In this document: positions 18,501 to 26,472 of the stretch, piece by piece | Layout of the letters: every line of letters starts with the position of its first letter | Position numbering within the stretch: the first letter of the stretch is position 1 | DNA from: Clostridium sp. | GTDB taxonomy: Bacteria; Bacillota; Clostridia; Lachnospirales; Lachnospiraceae | Assembly: GCA_018377235.1 (NCBI GenBank) | Contig: JAGZZT010000011.1 | Coordinates: 8,640 to 72,639 of the forward strand | Reading direction: 5' to 3' | Length of the DNA stretch: 64,000 nucleotides | Made by a program: the position numbers and the translations under genes | The notes under the pieces: model-generated | Databases searched by the model: none | The model's input: only the letters and a program-made list of their open reading frames with translations | Told to the model about the DNA's origin: nothing

Positions 18501-18790
18501 CCTCTAAGGGACTGGAATTTCCAGCCGTTATTATTCCGGGAATGCGAAAGGGATTTCTTCCCCTGGAGACAGAGCAGGCAGAGGAGGAGCGCCGCCTCTT
18601 CTATGTGGGGATGACCAGAGCTGAGGAAGAACTGATTCTCGTAACTTCAGGAGAGCGGTCTCCGTTTTTGGAAGAGCTTCCAGAGGCAGAAATCCAGAAG
18701 GAGGAGATTTCAGGGGAGACTGCGCCCAGAGCAAGGCAGCTGAGTCTGTTTGATTTATTTCCATCTGAAGAGGATTCTTCTGAAAAGTAA
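15533..18790 (+). CDS. EndoQ-like nuclease fused to a UvrD/PcrA-type helicase
   Basis: A 1085-residue fusion. Residues 1-430 match the EndoQ family: a PHP-like metal site beginning DLHIHSRYS at residue 5, and a zinc finger CHIC...CPVC near 273-293. EndoQ nicks DNA 5' of deaminated bases such as uracil and hypoxanthine. After a charged linker (about 430-485, Lys/Glu-rich) comes an SF1 helicase: Walker A AGPGTGKT near 505, DEFQD near 686, the MTLHASKGLEF motif V region near 985, and GMTRAEEELIL near 1026. The helicase half is about 600 residues, shorter than PcrA. The frame is continuous with no stop or shift, so this is a true fusion. It suggests nicking and unwinding in one repair enzyme. AGGGAGG precedes the ATG. 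Confidence 0.88.
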   Translation: MYIADLHIHSRYSRATSRDLTPEQLELQARKKGIRLLGTGDFTHPAWRKELKEKLIPAEEGLYRLREDYALSPEAGTEEGRTRFVVSGEISSIYKQDGKVRKVHSLILLPGLEAAEKLSARLETIGNIHSDGRPILGLSCHDLLEIMLETCPDGMFIPAHIWTPHFSMFGALSGFDRAEDCFGELTPYIHAVETGLSSDPPMNWQLSALDRFQLISNSDAHSPAKLGREANLLSGALSYQGLKQALETGEGLEGTIEFFPEEGKYHFDGHRKCHICLSPVEAEAQGGICPVCQKRLTMGVSHRIAQLADRPEGFVPAKAKPFESLVPLLEVIAASTGRSAAGKKVQEEYETMLRKLGTEFSILREVPVEDIKRECGYLTAEGIRRLREGKVERLPGFDGEYGAVRLFTPDEILNPEGQISMSGLLDPAEDAEKKAETKKVRKELDEKQRQTQIQKKKEQLPPDERNENSAAEETDTDRKIDFLERLNEKQREAAVLQAPCLAVMAGPGTGKTATLTARIRRLIETRRVKPSEITAVTFTNQAAGELRERLKRDLPNKRSQGLIQIGTFHSICRKILEVSGENTVLADPLELSALAEEILKEKSVKMRPAEFLRQVSRKKMDVTLGQEKAGEEEERFFQKAFDRYKSAMEEQGWLDFDDLLIRALCLLREECPAARRFCSHFRYLLVDEFQDISPLQYDLIQEWIRGGRELFVIGDPDQAIYGFRGSDAECFKRLLKDMPETRVITLQDNYRSTEKIIKAACSVISCNPGEERKLTAKAGTGQPIRVVKTGGRRSEGIFAAREINRMIGGIDMLDAQARGASEGRSPRSFSDIAILCRTNRQTEEIEECLRTEGIPYIVTGRGTFLEADTVREAESFFFLLTEAGRGMEEMVFQRTVQFLNRRLGKETLRELLEKYRSIAGKKPADLIKSWMTDRELTEDEPLSRLMAMSLFHKTMEDFLFSLFWGKESDLKRCGKKRYTADAVSLMTLHASKGLEFPAVIIPGMRKGFLPLETEQAEEERRLFYVGMTRAEEELILVTSGERSPFLEELPEAEIQKEEISGETAPRARQLSLFDLFPSEEDSSEK

Positions 18791-18794
18791 AAGG

Positions 18795-18825
18795 AAAAAC
18801 GGAGGTTTGCCAGACCTCCGTTTTT
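18795..18825 (+). terminator. Intrinsic terminator after the EndoQ-helicase gene
   Basis: AAAAACGGAGGT pairs with ACCTCCGTTTTT around a seven-base loop. The A/T flanks make it usable on both strands. Confidence 0.85.
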
Positions 18826-18869
18826 GTGGTATAAAAGAGGGGACAGCAAAGAGAACAGGAGATCTATAT

Positions 18870-19496
18870 ATGGCAGCAGATAATAAAAATACATCGCAGA
18901 TCTGGAAGGCTTTTTCCTTTCCGATTGTGCTGGCGTCCGCTTCTCCGAGAAGGCGGGACATTTTAAAACAGATAGGAATTGAACCGGTTATTATGCCGTC
19001 TCAGGTGGAGGAGCATATCACCTCCTCTGATCCGGAGCAGATTGTTAAGGAACTGTCTAAACAGAAGGCAGAGGATGTGTATGGGCGGTATCAGAAGAAG
19101 TCAGAGGGAAGCTTCGCAGTCATTGGAGCAGATACGATTGTGGCGGCAGACAGAGAAATCCTTGGAAAACCCGTGGACAGAGAGGATGCAAAACGGATGA
19201 TCCGGCTGCTTTCCGGCCGCGTCCATCAGGTTTACACAGGTGTAACGATCCTGTATGGAGACAGAGAAATCACCTTTGCAGAGAGGACAGATGTAACTGT
19301 GGCATCTATGACAGAGGCGGAGACAGAAGAGTACATTTCCTGCGGAGAGTCCATGGATAAGGCAGGGGCTTACGCCGTTCAGGGAGTGTTCGCCGCCTTT
19401 ATCGAGGGAGTGAACGGCTCTTATACCAGCGTTGTAGGGCTTCCAGCAGGAAAAACATATCGAAAACTGAGAGAACTGGCGGAGGGAATCATATGA
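18870..19496 (+). CDS. maf: Maf-family nucleotide pyrophosphatase
   Basis: A 208-residue Maf protein. The start at 18870 (MAADNKNTSQ) follows AGGAGA; the longer frame upstream crosses the terminator. Family motifs are clear: LASASPRRRDIL near residue 18, GADTIV near 87, LGKPVDREDA near 97, and DKAGAYAVQG near 165. Maf enzymes hydrolyse non-canonical or excess NTPs to NMP and pyrophosphate (dTTP/UTP type for this subgroup), limiting misincorporation. It overlaps the next gene by four bases (ATGA), so the two are translationally coupled. Confidence 0.93.
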   Translation: MAADNKNTSQIWKAFSFPIVLASASPRRRDILKQIGIEPVIMPSQVEEHITSSDPEQIVKELSKQKAEDVYGRYQKKSEGSFAVIGADTIVAADREILGKPVDREDAKRMIRLLSGRVHQVYTGVTILYGDREITFAERTDVTVASMTEAETEEYISCGESMDKAGAYAVQGVFAAFIEGVNGSYTSVVGLPAGKTYRKLRELAEGII

Positions 19497-20281
19497 TTAA
19501 ACTGATAGTATCTGATATAGACGGAACGCTGGTGCGGGACGGAGAAAATAAGATAAATAAAGAACTGTTTGATGTGATTATGAGGTTGAAGAAAGAAAAA
19601 AAGATTCATTTTGCAGCAGCCAGCGGCCGTCAGGCAGCCAGCATTGAATACACCTTTGCTCCTATTGGAAAGGAAATTTTTTACATTGCGGAAAACGGTG
19701 CCTATCTGGGATGTCTGGGCAGAAATCTATTCCTCTATCCTATGGATAGAACTGATGCAGTGGATTTGATTGAAGATATCCGGAAAAATCCAGAACTGGA
19801 TCTGGTTATAAGCGGAGCCAGCCACGCTTATATGGAGACAAAAAATCAGGAATTTATCAACTGGGTGAGAGACGGATATCATTTTGACGTGATCCAGGTG
19901 GAAGATGTGACTAAGGTGGACGATTCCATTATCAAGGTGGCTGCTTACAAAAAGTCGGATATTCAGGCGGAGGCAGGAGCTTTCTGGGATAAGTATGGAG
20001 ACAGGATGAAAATTACCATTTCCGGGGATATGTGGATGGACTGCATGGCGCTGGAAGTTAATAAGGGAGAGGCAGTGAAAACTCTTCAGGAGAGCCTTGG
20101 AATTGCTCCGGAGGAGACCATGGCGTTCGGAGATCAGCTGAACGATGTGGAAATGTTGAACAGAGCCTACTACAGCTTTGCGGTGGGAAATGCCAGACCG
20201 GAGGTAAAGCAGGCCGCCCGCTTCCAGGCTGACACTAATGTGAAGGACGGCGTCTTAAAAATCTTAAAAACGCTGCTTTAG
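19493..20281 (+). CDS. HAD-superfamily Cof-type phosphatase
   Basis: A 262-residue Cof/YidA-like HAD hydrolase. Motif I is SDIDGTLVRDG at residues 7-17 with the nucleophilic aspartate, motif II falls around AASGRQ, and motifs III/IV are KGEAVKTL and AFGDQLNDVEML near residue 210. Such enzymes remove phosphate from sugar phosphates, flavin nucleotides or similar small molecules in the cytoplasm. The ATGA overlap with maf suggests a joint house-cleaning role, but the substrate cannot be read from sequence. Confidence 0.9.
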   Translation: MIKLIVSDIDGTLVRDGENKINKELFDVIMRLKKEKKIHFAAASGRQAASIEYTFAPIGKEIFYIAENGAYLGCLGRNLFLYPMDRTDAVDLIEDIRKNPELDLVISGASHAYMETKNQEFINWVRDGYHFDVIQVEDVTKVDDSIIKVAAYKKSDIQAEAGAFWDKYGDRMKITISGDMWMDCMALEVNKGEAVKTLQESLGIAPEETMAFGDQLNDVEMLNRAYYSFAVGNARPEVKQAARFQADTNVKDGVLKILKTLL

Positions 20282-20315
20282 TTTAGCAGGAGGGCTGCCC
20301 CAAAAGGAGAGAACA

Positions 20316-21311
20316 ATGAGCAGAAGAAAAAAATGGAGAACCAGGGCGGCTGCGGCAGTTCTGGTTTCTCTGGCGCTCTTCCTGTCAGGATGCCAGAAAA
20401 CAGAGTCCATCCTGGCGGGAATGGGAGGAGAGAAGGGCTACGGCCTGCCGGAGATCATGATAGCGGCCATGTCTCAGAAAAATACCTGCGAGGAGCTTTG
20501 TACAGATCAAATCTGGTCTGCGCAGGTGGACGAATCTGGAAAAACCTTTGAGGAGTATACAAAGGAACAGCTGAAGAGCTTTATGGACGAGCTGAAAATT
20601 TTAACGCTTTTGGCAGAGGAGAGAAATATTTCTCTGACAGAGGAGGAAGCAGCGGCCATGTCTCAGGCAGCGGAGGAATATCTGGCAGCTTTGACGCCGG
20701 AGGACATCTCTTATATGGGGGTAGATGAGACCTCTGTCAATACAATGTTCCACGATTATTGCCTGGCGAATAAAACAGTAGGAGAACTGACAAAAGATCT
20801 GGATATGGAGGTCAGCGACAGTGAGGCTAAGGTGATTGAGATTTCAGAGGTAAGAACAGCCGATCAGGAGAAGGCTCAGGCTGTGTTGGACAGTGTGGAG
20901 GCGGGAGCTTCTCTGGAAAAGGCAGCCTCTTTAGAAGGGCTGGAGGTGTCTTCAGAAAAACTTGGACGGGCAGACAAAGGAGAAGACTATGATTATGCCG
21001 CCTTTGGCCTGGAGACAGGAGAGATAAGCGAGATTGTGGAGGATGAGGGAGAATACTGCGTTATCCGATGCGATAATGACTATGATCAGGAGGCCACAGC
21101 CCAGCGGAAGGTACAGATTTACGATGCCAGACGCCAGAAAGCGTTTCAGGATATTTACAGCGGATTTAAGGAGGGGATTACTCTGAATGATTCTGTGAAG
21201 GACTGGGAATCGCTGACATTTGTCGGGGAGGCTCATGCAGAGAATGCCGACTTTTTTGAGATTTACAGGAAGCACACCTTAATTCAGACAGAGGAGCCGG
21301 GAGAACAGTAA
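20316..21311 (+). CDS. Parvulin/PrsA-SurA-like peptidyl-prolyl isomerase lipoprotein
   Basis: A 331-residue lipoprotein; the signal peptide ends FLSGC (Cys26). The layout is that of PrsA/SurA chaperones: a helical N-domain (residues about 35-180) and a parvulin-like domain (about 180-275) containing AQAVLDSVEAGASLEKAA and a YAAFGLETGEISEIVEDEGEY region. These proteins help fold exported proteins at the outer face of the membrane. The parvulin core is divergent, so isomerase activity is uncertain. Its stop overlaps the next start (TAATG), coupling it to the GH3 enzyme, possibly a client. Confidence 0.75.
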   Translation: MSRRKKWRTRAAAAVLVSLALFLSGCQKTESILAGMGGEKGYGLPEIMIAAMSQKNTCEELCTDQIWSAQVDESGKTFEEYTKEQLKSFMDELKILTLLAEERNISLTEEEAAAMSQAAEEYLAALTPEDISYMGVDETSVNTMFHDYCLANKTVGELTKDLDMEVSDSEAKVIEISEVRTADQEKAQAVLDSVEAGASLEKAASLEGLEVSSEKLGRADKGEDYDYAAFGLETGEISEIVEDEGEYCVIRCDNDYDQEATAQRKVQIYDARRQKAFQDIYSGFKEGITLNDSVKDWESLTFVGEAHAENADFFEIYRKHTLIQTEEPGEQ

Positions 21312-22765
21312 TGGATGGCGAACAGGAAAGACAGAGAAGAAGACGTTCCAGGGCGCGAAGCAGACGGAGGCGTCAGGCAGAAAAGAGAAGGCGTTTTCTG
21401 ATTCTGACAATAGCAGTTTTGGCAGCAGTTATTTTGGCAGCGGCAGGCGCTTTGACAGGGGGAAGAAATGCAGGAACAGAGGATGCTGAGGTGATACACC
21501 CGGAGCTGCTTCCTGGAGATGATACTGGTATCGGGCTGGGAGGCATTTCGGAAAATTCCGGAGATGAAAATGGAGGAGACAGTGTAATCTCAGATCCAGA
21601 CGGATATACAGAGAACCGCCATGAAAATGAACAGGAAGTTCAAAAAGAAGCCCAGGAGGAAGCCAAGAGGGAGACTGAGGCAGACACAGCGGCAGAGAGT
21701 ATGGCTGAGAAAATTCTCTCCTCCATGACTCTGGAGGAACAGATATTTCAGCTGTTTATGGTTACGCCGGAGGCGCTGACAGGGTATGACGAGGTATATG
21801 CAGCCGGGGAAGCTACAAAAGATGCCCTTTGGGATCGGCCTGCAGGGGGAATTATCTATTTCAGCCAGAACCTGAAGGATGAGGTTCAGACCAGGGAGAT
21901 GCTTTCAAAGACAGCACAGTATGGAGAAGAGAGAAGCGGCCTTCCTCCTTTTCTGGCTGTGGACGAGGAGGGGGGACAGGTAGCCAGAATCAGCGGAAAG
22001 GAAGGCTTTTCCTTGGACGCATTGCCGGATATGAGTGAAGTAGGAGCCTGCAAAGAGGCGGAGAAGGCCTTTGAGGTAGGAGATACTATAGGAAGATACC
22101 TGGCAGATCTGGGTTTTGATGTAGATTTTGCTCCAGTGGCAGACATATTAACGAATCCAGACAATACGGTAGTGTCCAGACGTTCCTTCGGCTCCGATGC
22201 AGAGCAGGTGTCCGGCATGGTTTCCGAGGAAGTGAAGGGGCTGAAAAAGCACGGAGTCAGCCCGGTTCTGAAGCATTTTCCAGGACATGGAGGAACGGCG
22301 GAGGACAGCCATGATACAAAGCCTGTACTGAACAGAACCTTAGAAGAACTTTCTGAGACGGAATTTCTTCCTTTTATCTCAGGAATAGAGAGCGGAGCTG
22401 ACTTTGTGATGGTGGGACACATCAGCGTTCCGGAAATTGAGAAGGATGGCCGTCCGGCAGTTTTTTCCAAAACCCTCGTGACAGATATACTGAGAGAACA
22501 GCTGGGCTTTGAAGGGATCGTTATCACAGATGCCATGAATATGGGAGCCGTAACAGAGAGTTACGACAGCGGAGAGGCCGCTGTGAAGGCTCTTCTGGCA
22601 GGCGCTGACATGATACTTATGCCGGAGAACTTTGACGCAGCCGTACAGGCGGTGAAAGACGCGGTGGAAAATGGAACTCTGACAAAAGAGCAGATAGAAG
22701 AATCAGCGATGCGGATATTAACGCTGAAGGCAGAGAAGAATATGGAAAGAGAAGGGGGCCGGTAA
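21311..22765 (+). CDS. Glycoside hydrolase family 3, beta-N-acetylhexosaminidase (NagZ-like), membrane-anchored
   Basis: A 484-residue protein. The cytoplasmic N-terminus is very arginine-rich, then one membrane segment (about 30-48), an acidic linker to about residue 135, and a GH3 domain. The NagZ signature KHFPGHGGTAEDSHD (about 320-335) carries the catalytic His-Asp dyad, and ITDAMNMGAV (about 400) carries the nucleophile aspartate. NagZ enzymes remove GlcNAc from muropeptides; Gram-positive versions act outside the cell. The single-domain length fits NagZ rather than a two-domain glucosidase. Ends at a strong hairpin. Confidence 0.9.
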   Translation: MDGEQERQRRRRSRARSRRRRQAEKRRRFLILTIAVLAAVILAAAGALTGGRNAGTEDAEVIHPELLPGDDTGIGLGGISENSGDENGGDSVISDPDGYTENRHENEQEVQKEAQEEAKRETEADTAAESMAEKILSSMTLEEQIFQLFMVTPEALTGYDEVYAAGEATKDALWDRPAGGIIYFSQNLKDEVQTREMLSKTAQYGEERSGLPPFLAVDEEGGQVARISGKEGFSLDALPDMSEVGACKEAEKAFEVGDTIGRYLADLGFDVDFAPVADILTNPDNTVVSRRSFGSDAEQVSGMVSEEVKGLKKHGVSPVLKHFPGHGGTAEDSHDTKPVLNRTLEELSETEFLPFISGIESGADFVMVGHISVPEIEKDGRPAVFSKTLVTDILREQLGFEGIVITDAMNMGAVTESYDSGEAAVKALLAGADMILMPENFDAAVQAVKDAVENGTLTKEQIEESAMRILTLKAEKNMEREGGR

Positions 22766-22800
22766 AAGCCGGGTTGTTTTACATGGCGGCATATACTTTT

Positions 22801-22858
22801 AACGGCGAAGAAATAGTTCGGTGACTTTAAGTGGAACGAGAACTGTTTCTTCGCCGTT
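22801..22858. terminator. Long hairpin between convergent GH3 and M18 genes
   Basis: AACGGCGAAGAAA (22801-22813) pairs with TTTCTTCGCCGTT (22846-22858); the stem continues through AGTTC/GAACT, about 19 pairs in all with one wobble. TTTT and AAAA flanks suit termination in either direction. Confidence 0.75.
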
Positions 22859-22896
22859 TTAAATTACATTTCTTTTGACTTTAAGTGGAACAAGAA
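22823..22896. repeat. Direct repeat of a 20-mer, two copies 54 bases apart
   Basis: GACTTTAAGTGGAACGAGAA (22823-22842) and GACTTTAAGTGGAACAAGAA (22877-22896), one mismatch. The first copy lies in the loop and right arm of the terminator hairpin. No open reading frame covers either copy. Origin unknown; a remnant of a mobile element end is one possibility. Confidence 0.7.
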
Positions 22897-22923
22897 ATCT
22901 TTCTGCCCCATTTATAGTTTTTT

Positions 22924-24219
22924 TTAGGCCAGGAACTGGCGTGTCAGCTCAGCCAGAGCCCACTGATCCTTAACACCCATCATTTCTCTGGAGGAGTGCA
23001 TTGCCAGAAGAGCGACTCCTGCGTCCACTGCCGGCATGGTCAGCAGACAGGAGGAAATACTTCCCAGAGTCGATCCGCCCTTGACATCAGAACGGTTGGA
23101 GAATTTCTTATAAGGGATCTTGTGAGCGCGGCAGATGCCCTCGATAACGCTGACATGGGAAGCGTCTGTGGCATAGGCCTGGTTTACTGCCAGCTTCAGA
23201 GCTACACCGTCATTTAACAGAACGCGGTCCTTCGGATCGTATTTTTCACCCTTGTTTGGATGGTAGGCGTGAGCCACATCCAGAGAGAGCAGGAAGCCGC
23301 CAAAAAGGGCATCCAGAAAATCGCTTCTGCTGTAGCCAAGGCTTAAATAAATTTTTTCCAGAATTCTGTCTGTCAGCGGGGAAGCTGCGCCCTGCTTGGT
23401 GCTGCTTCCGATTTCCTCGTTGTCATAGAGGGCGGCCACGCAGATACCGTGCTTTCTGCTGCTTTCCATCAGGCCGCTTAAGCAGGCGTGAACGCTGGTC
23501 AGGTTGTCCAGGCGCGGCGCAGACAGGAATTCATTGTGAATACCCAGAGTCTGAGGCATATCGCAGTTGTAGATATAGAACTGGTAGTCCAGGATATCTT
23601 CCTTCTTCACATGGAGCTCCTCAGCCACCAGATCCAGGAAAAAGCTGTCCTTATTGAGAGTCTCGTCCAGCATAGCCAGAATCGGCTGCATATCAATCTG
23701 AGGATTTAAGGCCACGCCGTTATTTACCTCTCTGTTAAAGTGAATCGCCAGGTTTGGAACGGTTAAAAGCGGTCTCTTAAAGTCAACCAGGTGAACCTGA
23801 GGATGGAAGGGATCCTCGGAAACTGTGCAGACCTTTCCTGCCAGAGAGAGGGGACGGTCAAGCCAGGTGCTTAAAATAGGACCTCCGTAGACTGCTACGT
23901 TCAGCTTTGCATAGCCCTCGGCAGAAACTTCTGGTGATGGCTTTACCATCAGGCAGGGCCAGTCTGTGTGGGAGGAAGCGATACGGAAGCACGGATGTTC
24001 TGCGGCGTCTTCTCCTACTGTGAAACCGATGAGAGTGGTATCGAAAGCATTGACAAAATAGCCCTTTCCAGGCTCCAGGGACCAGGCCTTGTCTAAGGAA
24101 AGTTCCGTGAAGCCGCGGCTTTCCAGTAAATTCATAGAATATCGAATGGTGTGAAGGGGAGACACGCCTGCTTCAAGAAGCTCTGTCAGCCCGTTTAAAT
24201 CCTTTTTATACTGTTCCAT
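22924..24219 (-). CDS. M18-family aminopeptidase
   Basis: A 431-residue M18 metallo-aminopeptidase, the usual length for this family. The start at 24219 (MEQYKKDLNG) is preceded by AGGAGGA; the upstream extension has no ribosome binding site. Zinc-site and catalytic motifs are present: SSHTDWPCL near residue 90, DNEEIGSSTKQGA near 265, and DVAHAYHPNKG near 318. M18 enzymes trim N-terminal residues, often acidic or aliphatic, from peptides in the cytoplasm. It is a single-gene unit, convergent with the GH3 gene and divergent from the DUF5721 gene. Confidence 0.92.
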   Translation of the reverse strand: MEQYKKDLNGLTELLEAGVSPLHTIRYSMNLLESRGFTELSLDKAWSLEPGKGYFVNAFDTTLIGFTVGEDAAEHPCFRIASSHTDWPCLMVKPSPEVSAEGYAKLNVAVYGGPILSTWLDRPLSLAGKVCTVSEDPFHPQVHLVDFKRPLLTVPNLAIHFNREVNNGVALNPQIDMQPILAMLDETLNKDSFFLDLVAEELHVKKEDILDYQFYIYNCDMPQTLGIHNEFLSAPRLDNLTSVHACLSGLMESSRKHGICVAALYDNEEIGSSTKQGAASPLTDRILEKIYLSLGYSRSDFLDALFGGFLLSLDVAHAYHPNKGEKYDPKDRVLLNDGVALKLAVNQAYATDASHVSVIEGICRAHKIPYKKFSNRSDVKGGSTLGSISSCLLTMPAVDAGVALLAMHSSREMMGVKDQWALAELTRQFLA

Positions 24220-24378
24220 TGTGTTTAAAGTCCTCCTAATTTCTGTATTCATATAAAAGTATAAATAAAACAGCGTTTTTTTGCAACTGTTAGTGTGTGG
24301 AAGAGAGAAGGAAGGTGTGGTATACTGTACCATATCGAGAGAAAAAGAAGTCTGGGAGACAGGCATTGGAGGAAAAAT

Positions 24379-24876
24379 ATGATATCGCTTCAGATAGAGG
24401 AATTAAAAGAATTTACAAGACAGCTGTTTATAGGAAATACATTTGACCGTTTTCTTCTCAGGGAAGCGCAGATCGTAACATTTAACAGTTTTCAGATAGA
24501 TGGACGGATTCGCACTGATTATTATTCAGCAGAGGAGAAGGAAGAACGGGAAATCGAAGGATTTTCCGCCTGGAGCGCGCTGCGTCCCTTCTGCTTTTCA
24601 CTGATTAAGGGAAAGCGTCTGCCAGAAAGTTTTCATATAGTGCTGCAGCTTTCTGACAAAGCCAAGGAAACCTTTCTGGCGGAAAGACAGACAGGCTTCT
24701 CCCCATCGGAGGTAAACGGCCTGTACTTGAATATCCGCTATGAGGACAGGCTCCTTTCCTGCGTTACAGGAACCTCAGTCAGCCGTTTTACTCTGGATAA
24801 GACTCTGGAACACGAGTGGGACGGAGCTGTGAAGGAATTTCTGAAGGAGAAGAGGATTCCTTTTGAGGAAAAATAA
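24379..24876 (+). CDS. DUF5721-family protein, function unknown
   Basis: A 165-residue cytoplasmic protein with no membrane segment. The start at 24379 (MISLQIEELKEFTRQLF) follows GGAGG at 24368-24372. The sequence matches my recollection of the DUF5721 family: IEELKEFTRQLFIG...FDRFLLREAQIVTFNSF at the start, and a central SALRPFCFSLIKGK segment. No catalytic motif is evident. A terminator with a long T-run follows at 24926. Confidence 0.7.
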   Translation: MISLQIEELKEFTRQLFIGNTFDRFLLREAQIVTFNSFQIDGRIRTDYYSAEEKEEREIEGFSAWSALRPFCFSLIKGKRLPESFHIVLQLSDKAKETFLAERQTGFSPSEVNGLYLNIRYEDRLLSCVTGTSVSRFTLDKTLEHEWDGAVKEFLKEKRIPFEEK

Positions 24877-24925
24877 AGGAAAACCAGCCGATTCTTTTCA
24901 GCCATATAAGGCAGAGAAAACACAG

Positions 24926-24986
24926 AAGAGAGGAAACATTTTGCGCGCTCCCATCAAAGCCGCTGCAAAATGCATCCTCTCTTTTT
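24926..24986. terminator. Intrinsic terminator after the DUF5721 gene
   Basis: AAGAGAGG (24926-24933) with CCTCTCTT (24976-24983), and an inner CATTTTGC/GCAAAATG stem; TTTTT follows. It also faces the end of the convergent M14 gene. Confidence 0.8.
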
Positions 24987-25006
24987 GATGTCAAATATGC
25001 TGTGTT

Positions 25007-26185
25007 CTAATGCGAGATCACATACTGGATAATCAGACCTGGAACGGCCTCATTCTGTTCACGGATAGCTTCATATTCCGAGAAATTGACAGGACAGGCC
25101 GATTTTCCCACTTCAATGGTAATGCCTGGAATGGATTTTTCTCTTTTCTGGAGCCAATCCTTATAGCCGCCCACGCCTTTGCTGCCCAGAATCTGGTAGC
25201 CGTTGTGCTTAGAAACAAGCTCCGCCAGCTCTTTTGAGGAAGCAGTCTGCCTGTTATTTTCTGTATCCCAGTAGATAACCTGCCCCATGGCATGGTAGTT
25301 AATGCAGACGGCAAAAGGGTACTGGTCTGTCAGCGCTGCCAGAGCTTTGGACTCCGGCTCAGAGAGAGGAGAAGTTCCCTTGTAATCAGTGGAGGACGGA
25401 TGCCCCACTGTATTTAAGGTACTCCATCCAGCGTCAAAGTTATGGTTCAGATCTACGCCTCGTCCGTTGCTTTTCCAGCGTTTTAAATAAGTATCATAAT
25501 CAGCTGCAGTGCGTCCCTCGGCGGTATCCTGTTCATAGCAGGCCTTAATCTGGGCTCTGAGTTCTGGAGAACGGATAGCGCTGTCGCCGCTTTGACTGAT
25601 GGAAATGCCATCTGGATTTACCAGAGGAACAAAGTGAACAGCTGTCTGTCCAAGCATTTCTGAAAGATTTTTTCCTTCAAAGGTTCCTGTATTCTGGCAG
25701 GCAAGTAAATATTCCAGCTGCTGCATCATGAGAGGCACATTAATATATTCTCTAGCGTGGATGGCGCCCTGGAATAGAATATGCTCAGATGCGGAAGGAT
25801 TTCCAATGATAATGTCATAGAGATTTCGCCCGTCGGCAGACTGTCCGATGACATTGACGGTCATCTGGTTAGGATAACGGTTTTTCAAAGCCTGAATGTC
25901 ACGATCCATCTGCTCGTAGGAATATTTGTCCACAGGCTTTACAATGGGATCGCTCAGACGCACATTGTAATAATTGGAGGCGCTCAGCCCCTGAGTCTGC
26001 CCCAGAGCGGCCGGACCGGTGGGCTCGTCTGAGGAAACGGTAGCTTCTTCTGCCGGGCCTGCATAGACAGTCAGGGCGCCGGGGGATATGGTTCCCGGCA
26101 GCAGGGTTTCTGCAGGGACAGCGGCCATAGCCAGGGTGAGAATTCCGGCAAGCCCATATTTCCATGTCTTTGTTCTGTATTTCAT
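25007..26185 (-). CDS. M14-family zinc carboxypeptidase, secreted
   Basis: A 392-residue exported peptidase. The N-terminal signal segment (about residues 8-25) is followed by a Pro/Gly/Ala/Glu-rich linker and the catalytic domain from about residue 80. Zinc ligands and catalytic residues are in place: GAIHAREYIN (HxxE), the HN pair in GVDLNHNFDAGW, NYHAMGQ, and the catalytic glutamate in GITIEVGKSACP. Secreted Firmicute M14 proteins often cleave peptidoglycan stem peptides (gamma-D-glutamyl-diamino acid type) or act as general carboxypeptidases; which applies here is not decided by the sequence. Confidence 0.9.
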   Translation of the reverse strand: MKYRTKTWKYGLAGILTLAMAAVPAETLLPGTISPGALTVYAGPAEEATVSSDEPTGPAALGQTQGLSASNYYNVRLSDPIVKPVDKYSYEQMDRDIQALKNRYPNQMTVNVIGQSADGRNLYDIIIGNPSASEHILFQGAIHAREYINVPLMMQQLEYLLACQNTGTFEGKNLSEMLGQTAVHFVPLVNPDGISISQSGDSAIRSPELRAQIKACYEQDTAEGRTAADYDTYLKRWKSNGRGVDLNHNFDAGWSTLNTVGHPSSTDYKGTSPLSEPESKALAALTDQYPFAVCINYHAMGQVIYWDTENNRQTASSKELAELVSKHNGYQILGSKGVGGYKDWLQKREKSIPGITIEVGKSACPVNFSEYEAIREQNEAVPGLIIQYVISH

Positions 26186-26327
26186 ATTGTGTAAGCCTCC
26201 TGCTTCAGTCAGTTTAGTTGAAACAAATTTATTATAAAAATACAGGATTCAAAAGTCAATGGAAGGAAAGAAATGAAAAAAATTGTAAGAATTTCCACGG
26301 CGAAACGAATATAGAAAAGAAAAATTA

Positions 26328-26354
26328 TTAGCACTCAATTAAAACGAGTGCTGA
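26328..26354. promoter_or_regulatory. CIRCE element (HrcA operator)
   Basis: TTAGCACTC, nine-base spacer, GAGTGCTGA: the CIRCE inverted repeat with one mismatch in the last arm (CTGA for CTAA). It lies immediately upstream of a strong promoter for htpG. HrcA is the heat-shock repressor that binds this site in Gram-positive bacteria. Confidence 0.92.
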
Positions 26355-26361
26355 TTTTCTA

Positions 26362-26390
26362 TTGACATCTGGGGAAAGGCGGACTAAAAT
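26362..26390 (+). promoter_or_regulatory. htpG promoter
   Basis: Consensus TTGACA (26362-26367), 17-base spacer, TAAAAT (26385-26390), eight bases after the CIRCE element. The 287-base gap 26186-26472 otherwise holds only AT-rich sequence upstream of the M14 gene. Confidence 0.88.
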
Positions 26391-26472
26391 AGAGAAGGAA
26401 TTGACAAAAAGGGCCTTACTGCAACAGACAGGAGGCCGCTGAAATACAGAATACAAAAAGGAGTGTTGACAC

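Noticed and set aside
21886..22536. 216-residue open frame on the minus strand within the GH3 gene
   Set aside because: It is a shadow of the GH3 frame: no ribosome binding site, composition driven by the opposite strand, no family motif.
24220..24366. N-terminal extension of the M18 aminopeptidase
   Set aside because: Usual M18 length is reached from 24219, which has AGGAGGA; the extension has no ribosome binding site and is Phe/Tyr-rich like translated AT-rich spacer.
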